Under the pieces are notes generated by a model. That model worked only from the letters and a program-made list of their open reading frames with translations, was not told where the DNA came from and searched no databases. From NCBI GenBank assembly GCA_003023195.1, contig PXRX01000008.1, positions 186,569 through 250,568 on the forward strand: a DNA stretch of 64,000 bases, given 5' to 3'. The position numbers and the translations under genes are program-made. This DNA comes from Halobacteriales archaeon QS_8_69_26. GTDB taxonomy: Archaea > Halobacteriota > Halobacteria > Halobacteriales > SW-7-71-33. This document shows, one piece after another, positions 57,793 through 64,000 of this stretch; position 1 is the stretch's first letter, and each line of letters opens with the position of its first letter.

Positions 57793-58824
57793 ATGGAACG
57801 CCGACGACTCCTGCGGTTCCTCGGCACCGCCGGCCTCGCCGCGGGTGCCGGGTGCATCAGTGGTGGTGGGGGCGGAGGACAGGACACCACCGAGACGACG
57901 ACGGAGACGCCCACGACGGCCGAGACGACCACCACGAGGACCACGACCGCGACCACGGAGACCACGGCGGGCCCGGTCGACCGGTCGATCGCGGACGCCC
58001 GGGAGAACCTCCGGTCGGTGGCGGAGCGGCTCTCGCCGTCGCCGACCCCGACCGAGAGCCAGCAGTCGATGGACTCGTTCACCGTCGACGACCTCAAGGG
58101 ACGGATCGCGGCCGCGGAGGGGAGCCTCGACGAGGCGGCCGACGGGGGGCCGGACGAGGACCAGCGCGGACGGATCGAACGACTGCGTGCCATCGCCGAC
58201 TTCCTCGGTGGCTACGTCGACTTCCTGGTGGTGGTCCGGGATGCAACCCGGGCGTTCAAGAACGCCACCTTCCAGGTCGAGTCGGGGGTGTACGACGACG
58301 CGACGTCGCTGCTGGAGTCGGCGAAGTCGAACCTCGAAACTGCCCGCGAGCAACTGGACGCCATCGACGCGAAGGCCACGGAGGTGGGGAGCTTCTACGA
58401 CCCCGGCGAGGACGTGTTCGACGGGGAACTCCGGGACCTGATGAACGAGTCCGCCGAGTGGGACACCCGGTTCGACGTGTTCGCCAGCCTCGTCGACGGC
58501 GAACTCGGCCTGGTGACGGCCCTCCAGAGTTACTCCACCGGGGTCAGTGACTACTCGAGCGAGGAGTACGGGGCGGCGGCCGAGGCCTTCTCGACCGCCG
58601 AGAACGCCGCGTCGGATGCGGTCGAGCACTACCAGCAGGCGACCTCGTCCTCCCTGGTGATGAACTTCGGGATCGATCCCGGGGCCAGGGCCTGCCGCGC
58701 CGAAAACGTCGCGGAGGCGGCCACGAACTACCACCAGGCCGCGGTCGCCGCCGGGGAGGGCAGGTCCGGGGACGCCGGGGAGGCGCGCTCGGCCGCCGAG
58801 GCCGCCTTCGAACGGGAGTGCTGA
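57793..58824 (+). CDS. Tat/lipobox haloarchaeal lipoprotein, helical
   Basis: MERRRLLRFLGTAGLAAGAGC; Thr-rich linker then Ala/Glu-rich helical domain. Confidence 0.75.
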   Translation: MERRRLLRFLGTAGLAAGAGCISGGGGGGQDTTETTTETPTTAETTTTRTTTATTETTAGPVDRSIADARENLRSVAERLSPSPTPTESQQSMDSFTVDDLKGRIAAAEGSLDEAADGGPDEDQRGRIERLRAIADFLGGYVDFLVVVRDATRAFKNATFQVESGVYDDATSLLESAKSNLETAREQLDAIDAKATEVGSFYDPGEDVFDGELRDLMNESAEWDTRFDVFASLVDGELGLVTALQSYSTGVSDYSSEEYGAAAEAFSTAENAASDAVEHYQQATSSSLVMNFGIDPGARACRAENVAEAATNYHQAAVAAGEGRSGDAGEARSAAEAAFEREC

Positions 58825-58940
58825 CGCGGGGGACGCCTCCGGCGCGGACGGTCGTCCGTTCCGATCCGGTCGCCGTCCTTCTGCCGCGCCCCGCCCCCGA
58901 GGCGACGGTCATTTCCGCCCCCGCCCCGAACCGGTCCCCG

Positions 58941-59384
58941 ATGAACGACAAGCGATCGGCGTTTCTCGCCGCCGAGCGGCCCGACGACGTGGCGATCTAC
59001 CTCTCGGACGAGGCGGTCGACGACCCCGAACGGCTCCGGTCCCACGGCGAACCCGTCGCGGGGGGCGTCGTCCTCGTCCTCGACGGCGAGCGAGGGCGGT
59101 CGGTCTTCCAGACCGCGACCGGCGTCGGCGCGATGGCCTTCGCCAGGGAAGCGATGGATCGGGACGGGCGAGTCCGCGCCGACCTGACGGGGGGCGACTG
59201 TCCGGCCGCGGGCGAGGACGACGCGGCCCACGCCGCACGGATCGTGTTCGCGTTCGTCGAACGCCAACAGCCGGACGACGACGACAGGTACGGGGAGGGC
59301 GACGTGGTCCACGCCTACGCGCGGTGTTCCTGCGGCGAGGCCTACTCCGACTGGTGGCACGCCGGGGACCGGGACGCGGAGTGA
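58941..59384 (+). CDS. DUF5807-like haloarchaeal protein
   Basis: KRSAFLAAERPDDVAIYLSDEAVDDPERLRSHG...ARCSCGEAYSDWWHAGD. Confidence 0.7.
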   Translation: MNDKRSAFLAAERPDDVAIYLSDEAVDDPERLRSHGEPVAGGVVLVLDGERGRSVFQTATGVGAMAFAREAMDRDGRVRADLTGGDCPAAGEDDAAHAARIVFAFVERQQPDDDDRYGEGDVVHAYARCSCGEAYSDWWHAGDRDAE

Positions 59385-59423
59385 CGCCAGCACACGCGAC
59401 GGGAGCGATCGAATCGTGCTACC

Positions 59424-59590
59424 GGAGCTCCGCCCTGCCACCCTGCTCATTACTGGAGCTTCGGTCCGCCACCCTGCTCATTACTGGAGCTCCGGCCCGC
59501 CACCCTGCTCATTACTGGAGCTCCGGCCCGCCACCCTGCTCATTACTGGAGCTCCGGCCCGCCACCCTGCTCACTACCGGAGCTCCGGCC
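59424..59590. repeat. 31-bp minisatellite, 5 full copies plus partial
   Basis: GGAGCTCCGGCCCGCCACCCTGCTCATTACT starting at 59424, 59455, 59486, 59517, 59548, 59579. Confidence 0.96.
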
Positions 59591-60120
59591 CCGTCACTGC
59601 CCCCGATCTCCGGCAGTCGAAAGGGACTTAAGCACAGTCGGCTAACGAGTCGGACGGACTAGGCCGGGCGGTTAGGCCCCGCTCGAAACCCGCGCTATGG
59701 TCTTTAGCGGGGGCCGAATCCCGGGTGCGTGCGGTCCGACCGGTCCGGGCCCCGGGAGTCGACGTGGAAGCCTCGTCCTCCGGGGACAGCGGTCCGCGGC
59801 GGTCGCCCGCAGGGGCGATTCGGTGCGGTTCGCCGGCGACAACGGGTCAGGCGCGGAAGCGAGCAGCCCACCGCCGGACGCCCGTCGCTCGGGGGGTCGC
59901 GGGGTGGAGTCGGCGACCGGGTCTCCCCGGTCCGGAACGCCGGGCAACCCCGGGCGTCCACATTCATGCGTCATCACTCCGACAGCCACCGGTCCGTCGC
60001 TCGTTCGAGGGGCGATCATCCCACGATCGTCTCCCCAGATCGGGTGACGGTCACGCCACCGTCGCCCGGTTCTCTCCACCGCCGGATCGAAGGAATTTTC
60101 CCCGCGTTTCCGAAGATCCG

Positions 60121-61182
60121 ATGATGAGACGACAACGGATCGCAGTCCTGGTCGTCGCCCTGGGGGTACTGACCGCCGGCTGTGCCGGTCTCACGGGGGA
60201 CGGCGACGGCGGGACGACGGCCGCCGAGACGACGGACGCGGGGGAGACGACCGACGCTGGGGAGACGACGGACGCTGGGGGGACTACCGGAGCGACCACC
60301 GAGACCGACGACCGCGGCCCGGCGGAGCTCCGTGACGACGCCGTCGCGGCGATGGACGACGTCGAGACCTACCGGATAGCGGTCGAACAGGAGGTCGTGG
60401 TCTCGGGCCCGGTCGCCCAGCGCCAGACCCAGTCGACGACGGGCGTCTTCGACCGCCAGAACCGCGAACTCCAGCTCGACACCACCGCCGAGAGCGGGGC
60501 GCGCACCAGCCAGCAGTCCATCTGGGTCGTCGACCGGACGCAGTACAGCAGGAGCGACCAGTACGTCCAGCAGTTCGGGTCGCGGTGGGTCGAAGTCGAC
60601 GTCTCCGACAACTTCTCCCGGTACTGGAAGTTCCAGGACACGATGACCCGTCAGCAGGCGGTCCTGGAGAACGCCACGACGCTCGAACTGGCCGGGACGG
60701 AGACGGTCAACGGCACTGACGCCCGGGTCCTGCGTGCGGACGTCAGTTCCGAGGACTACAAGGACCTCGCTGCCGGCCTGTTCGGGGTCGACGGGGAGTC
60801 CCGGGTGAACATCACGGTCCACCGCGCGAACTTCACGTTCTACCTCGCGACCGGGACCGACCTGCCGGTGCGGACCGAGGCACAGATCAACACCACGCTC
60901 TCGACCCGGGGCCAGGAGGTCGACCAGAACGTCTCCATGACCATCGACTACCACGGCTACGGCGAGCCAGCGTCGATCGAACTCCCGGAGGAGGCGGAGT
61001 CCGCGGTCAACCTCAGCAACCGGTCGACCGGGTCGCCGGCACTGGCCGCGGGGGTCGACTCCGGCGGGTCGGCCCACGTCCCGGCCGCTGACGCCGGGAA
61101 CGACCGGTGGGCGTCGCCCCCGGTCGCTGCCGTCCCGGAAGCCGTGGCGAGCGAGGCCGTGCGAACCGGCACCGCCGGGTGA
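60121..61182 (+). CDS. Haloarchaeal lipoprotein
   Basis: Lipobox LTAGCAG, TTDAGE repeats, N-glycosylation-type NxT/S sites, beta-rich body. Confidence 0.75.
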   Translation: MMRRQRIAVLVVALGVLTAGCAGLTGDGDGGTTAAETTDAGETTDAGETTDAGGTTGATTETDDRGPAELRDDAVAAMDDVETYRIAVEQEVVVSGPVAQRQTQSTTGVFDRQNRELQLDTTAESGARTSQQSIWVVDRTQYSRSDQYVQQFGSRWVEVDVSDNFSRYWKFQDTMTRQQAVLENATTLELAGTETVNGTDARVLRADVSSEDYKDLAAGLFGVDGESRVNITVHRANFTFYLATGTDLPVRTEAQINTTLSTRGQEVDQNVSMTIDYHGYGEPASIELPEEAESAVNLSNRSTGSPALAAGVDSGGSAHVPAADAGNDRWASPPVAAVPEAVASEAVRTGTAG

Positions 61183-61189
61183 CCGATCC

Positions 61190-62527
61190 GTGTCGCGCCT
61201 CGCAGCGCTGGCCGCGACGCTCCTCCTCGTGACCGCGGGGTGCGTCACGCCGACGACCAACGACCCGGAGCGGACGCCGTCCGGCGAGGACATCGAGGGG
61301 GACATCGAGGTCGACGGGCCGCCCATCGGCGTCGACCCCGACGGCGTGTACGCGCGAGTGCTGGTCGTCCTCGACGCCGACGCCGACCCGCCGGCACGGA
61401 TCCGCGTCTTCGACCCCGACGAGTTCGACGACGCTGACGACGACGGGACGGACAACGACAGTACGCAGGCGATCAGCCTGCGACCCTCCTTCTGGGAGGC
61501 GATGGGCGTCGAACGCGACCCGGAGGGGCTGGACGACCCCACGGCCATGGAGAGCGGTGCGACCAGCGCCCTGGGACAGGTCGCACTGTTCCTGGGCGAC
61601 AACGAGACGACGGCGGTCCACTACGTGCTGGCACACGAACTCGTCCACTACGTCCAGTTCGCCCAGGACCGCCACCGCTCGGTCCTGGAGTCGGTCGACG
61701 CCGACACGACCGACGGGCAGTTCGTCTACCGGAGCGTCCTCGAGGGTGCCGCGGTGTACGCCACCGACGCCTACATCCGGCGGTACGTCGACACCGACGA
61801 GACCAACTCCGGGGTCTACCCGCGGCTGGCCGAACAGCTCGAACCGGGGTCGATAGACCGGTACGGGAACGACCAGTACGTCCTCGGTCACCGGTACGTC
61901 GCCGACCGGGTCGACGACCCGCGCGACCTGCCCGCCGTCTACGAGGACCCGCCCCGGACCGCCGAACAGGTGATCCACGGCCACCCGCCGGGCGCCGAGC
62001 CACCGCGGGACCTCTCGGTGACCGTCGAGGAGGGCGACTACTTCTTCCAGGGCACCGACCGGATGGGCGAGGCCTGGCTCCGGACGGCGCTTCGCAACGG
62101 GGTCGACGAGTCGGCGGCGACCCGGGCCGCCGAGGGGTGGGGCAACGACAGCCTCCTCACCTTCCGGCCCTCGTCCGGGGAGTCGTCCTACGCGTGGGTG
62201 TTGCGGTTCGACGACGCCGAGAACAGGAGCGGGTTCGACGACGTCTTCGCGGACTACCTCGACGCCCGGGGCGATCGAACCGGCGACCGCTGGGCAGTCG
62301 AGGACTACGCCGTCGACTACCGCCCGGTCGGCGAGGACACCGCCGTGGTGCTCGTCGGCACCGAGGCGTTCGTCGACGGCGCTACAGTGGAGGGATCGTC
62401 CGGAGAGGTGACCGTCGCGGCCCCCTCCGGGACGGACGACGGTGACGGTGCCATCACACCGGACTCGTCGATGGTCGGTAACGGACCGATCCCCGCGCCA
62501 GCGCCCTCGGTTGCGATGCCCGAGTGA
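61190..62527 (+). CDS. Hvo_1808-like surface lipoprotein with HELVH motif
   Basis: VTAGCVTPT lipobox; VHYVLAHELVHYVQFAQDRH; VLEGAAVYATDAYI. Confidence 0.8.
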   Translation: MSRLAALAATLLLVTAGCVTPTTNDPERTPSGEDIEGDIEVDGPPIGVDPDGVYARVLVVLDADADPPARIRVFDPDEFDDADDDGTDNDSTQAISLRPSFWEAMGVERDPEGLDDPTAMESGATSALGQVALFLGDNETTAVHYVLAHELVHYVQFAQDRHRSVLESVDADTTDGQFVYRSVLEGAAVYATDAYIRRYVDTDETNSGVYPRLAEQLEPGSIDRYGNDQYVLGHRYVADRVDDPRDLPAVYEDPPRTAEQVIHGHPPGAEPPRDLSVTVEEGDYFFQGTDRMGEAWLRTALRNGVDESAATRAAEGWGNDSLLTFRPSSGESSYAWVLRFDDAENRSGFDDVFADYLDARGDRTGDRWAVEDYAVDYRPVGEDTAVVLVGTEAFVDGATVEGSSGEVTVAAPSGTDDGDGAITPDSSMVGNGPIPAPAPSVAMPE

Positions 62528-62539
62528 GTCCCGTCGGGG

Positions 62540-63496
62540 CTACTCGACGGTCGGGACGGGAATCTCGCCGAGGACGGTCTCGATGACCTGCTCCTTCCGG
62601 ACCTCGTTGACGGTGGCGTCGGGGGTCAACACGAGGCGGTGGGCCAGGGCGGGCCGGGCGACGCGCTTGACGTCGTCGGGGGTGACGAACTCCCGGCCCT
62701 CCAGGGCGGCCCGGGAACGGGCGGCCTCGAACAGGCGCTGGGTGCCACGGGGGGAGACCCCGACCTCGACCCGGGGGTCGTCGCGGGTCGCGCGGGAGAT
62801 GGCCGCGATGTATGTCAACAGGTCCTCGTCGACCCGGACGTCCTCGGGGACGGCCCGGAGGGCCCGCACCTCGTCGGGGGTGACGACCTGGCCGACGGTC
62901 GGGACCTGGCTGTCCCTGGCGGCCCGGCGCTTGAGCAGTTCGATCTCGCCCGGTTCGTCGGGGTAGCCCATCGAGGTCTTGATCATGAACCGGTCGACCT
63001 GTGCCTCCGGCAGCGCGAAGGTCCCCTCCTGTTCGACGGGGTTCTGGGTGGCGATGACGAAGAAGGGCGTCGGCAGGTCGTGAGTCTCGCCGTCGACGGT
63101 CACCTGCCGCTCGGCCATCGCCTCCAGGAGGGCGGCCTGGGTCTTCGGCGGCGCGCGGTTTATCTCGTCGGCCAGGACGACGTTCGCGAAGATCGGTCCC
63201 TCGTTGAACTCGAAGTCCCGTTCCTGCTCGTTGAAGACGTTCGTCCCGGTGACGTCGGCCGGGAGCAGGTCCGGCGTGAACTGGATCCGCGAGAACGACA
63301 GCCCCAGCGCCGACGCGAACGCCCGTGCGGTCAGGGTCTTGCCCGTCCCGGGCACGTCCTCCAGGAGGACGTGACCCCGGCCGAGGATCCCCACCATCAC
63401 CGTCTCGAAGAACTCGCGGTCGGCGATGACCGACTCCCCGATCTCGTCGAGGATCGCCCCACACTCCTCGCTCGCACGAGTGACGTCCATGTCCAT
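62540..63496 (-). CDS. MoxR-family AAA ATPase
   Basis: GRGHVLLEDVPGTGKTLTARAFASALG, LLPADVTGTNVFNE, LADEINRAPPKTQAALLEAMAERQVT, IATQNPVEQEGTFALPEAQVDRF. Confidence 0.95.
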   Translation of the reverse strand: MDMDVTRASEECGAILDEIGESVIADREFFETVMVGILGRGHVLLEDVPGTGKTLTARAFASALGLSFSRIQFTPDLLPADVTGTNVFNEQERDFEFNEGPIFANVVLADEINRAPPKTQAALLEAMAERQVTVDGETHDLPTPFFVIATQNPVEQEGTFALPEAQVDRFMIKTSMGYPDEPGEIELLKRRAARDSQVPTVGQVVTPDEVRALRAVPEDVRVDEDLLTYIAAISRATRDDPRVEVGVSPRGTQRLFEAARSRAALEGREFVTPDDVKRVARPALAHRLVLTPDATVNEVRKEQVIETVLGEIPVPTVE

Positions 63497-63597
63497 GTTC
63501 GCCCCGGCGGGAGCAGTCGGCTTATGACTGGCGGTCTCGGGTCGCCGGTCCGACAGGTCCGGTCCGGAGTGGATCCGGCCGCCGTCTCTCGGCCAAT

Positions 63598-63617
63598 TTA
63601 CGGTAAAGTTACTGTAG
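63598..63617. promoter_or_regulatory. 20-bp near-palindrome TTACGGTAAAGTTACTGTAG (site 3)
   Basis: 102 bp upstream of moxR start; matches sites 1 and 2. Confidence 0.5.
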
Positions 63618-63734
63618 GCGGTGTCGGATGCCGTCCGATACCGGTCGGACGGGGCGATCCCTCGCGCCGACGGTGGCGGTGGGATCGAGCAAACCGAAAC
63701 CGATAAATCCCGGACGTTCCCGAGTTAGAGGTGA

Positions 63735-63819
63735 GCCGAGGTAGCCTAGCCCGGCCAAGGCGGTTGCCTCGAGAGCAACTGTCCGCAAGGACTCAGGAGT
63801 TCAAATCTCCTCCTCGGCG
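63735..63819 (+). tRNA. tRNA-Ser(CGA)
   Basis: GCCGAGG/CCTCGGC acceptor stem, anticodon arm GTTGC-CTCGAGA-GCAAC (anticodon CGA), long variable arm, TTCAAATC T-loop. Confidence 0.93.
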
Positions 63820-64000
63820 CTTTTCCCGTCACTACCCGGCGAGCGGCGCGTAGCGTCGCGGGCCATCGGACGGGAAAAGCGCCGTCGAGATTTGAACCAG
63901 AGAGAGCGCAGTCTCGCGAGCACCGCGAGCGAGGAAGCGATCGACCGTGGTTCGAATCTCCTCCTCGGCGCTTCTCCGCACCAGACCCGTGAGCGCCGCG

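Noticed and set aside
59424-59590. Possible CRISPR array (31-bp regular repeats)
   Set aside because: Units are head-to-tail with no unique spacers and no cas genes in the window.
62540-63496. MoxR AAA ATPase as the missing CIS ATPase
   Set aside because: Clear MoxR family sequence, about 44 kb from the CIS operon among core genes; CIS-type AAA+ ATPase more likely lies left of the window.
1-64000. Transposases, reverse transcriptases, restriction-modification or toxin-antitoxin genes
   Set aside because: None recognised by eye in any frame; no support for calling mobile elements beyond the att-like duplications at the right edge.

Overview
GC-rich haloarchaeal chromosome segment. About 1-18.9 kb (+) is most of a phage-tail-like contractile injection system (CIS/eCIS). 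It encodes a low-complexity eCIS-associated protein cut by the left edge, LysM tube-initiator, gpD hub, gpV spike, PAAR tip, gp25, two gpJ-type baseplate proteins, a beta-propeller/gpI fusion, a conserved eCIS protein, sheath, two tube proteins, a gp41-like assembly protein and DUF6760. A DUF4255 terminator-like gene is antisense. Next to it (about 19.7-33.3 kb) is a Ser/Thr phospho-signalling block: two kinase-FHA proteins, a zinc-ribbon-FHA protein, a VWA protein, a PP2C phosphatase, a HEAT/zinc-ribbon protein, a membrane HExxH peptidase, and a large membrane HEAT protein ending in eight SETIIMQPGDD-like acidic Thr repeats. This resembles the T6SS threonine-phosphorylation switch (PpkA/PppA/Fha). 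The most unusual single feature is a PEP-synthase-type phosphohistidine swivelling domain, with its catalytic His apparently kept, inserted in the first gpJ baseplate protein. The sheath also carries a SAP/HeH-like insert. The rest (33.7-64 kb) is mainly core haloarchaeal genes: copper homeostasis, rio2, YndJ/DUF4166, lipoate ligase, endonuclease IV, M42 peptidase, 2-oxoacid:Fd oxidoreductase, map, beta-CASP nuclease, histidine kinase, S6e, MoxR, tRNA-Ser. It has several intergenic minisatellites, a 20-bp palindrome present three times, and duplicated tRNA 3' ends at the right edge. No AAA+ CIS ATPase, tape measure or clear effector is seen; they may lie left of the window. All family calls come from reading the sequence by eye; no searches were run.
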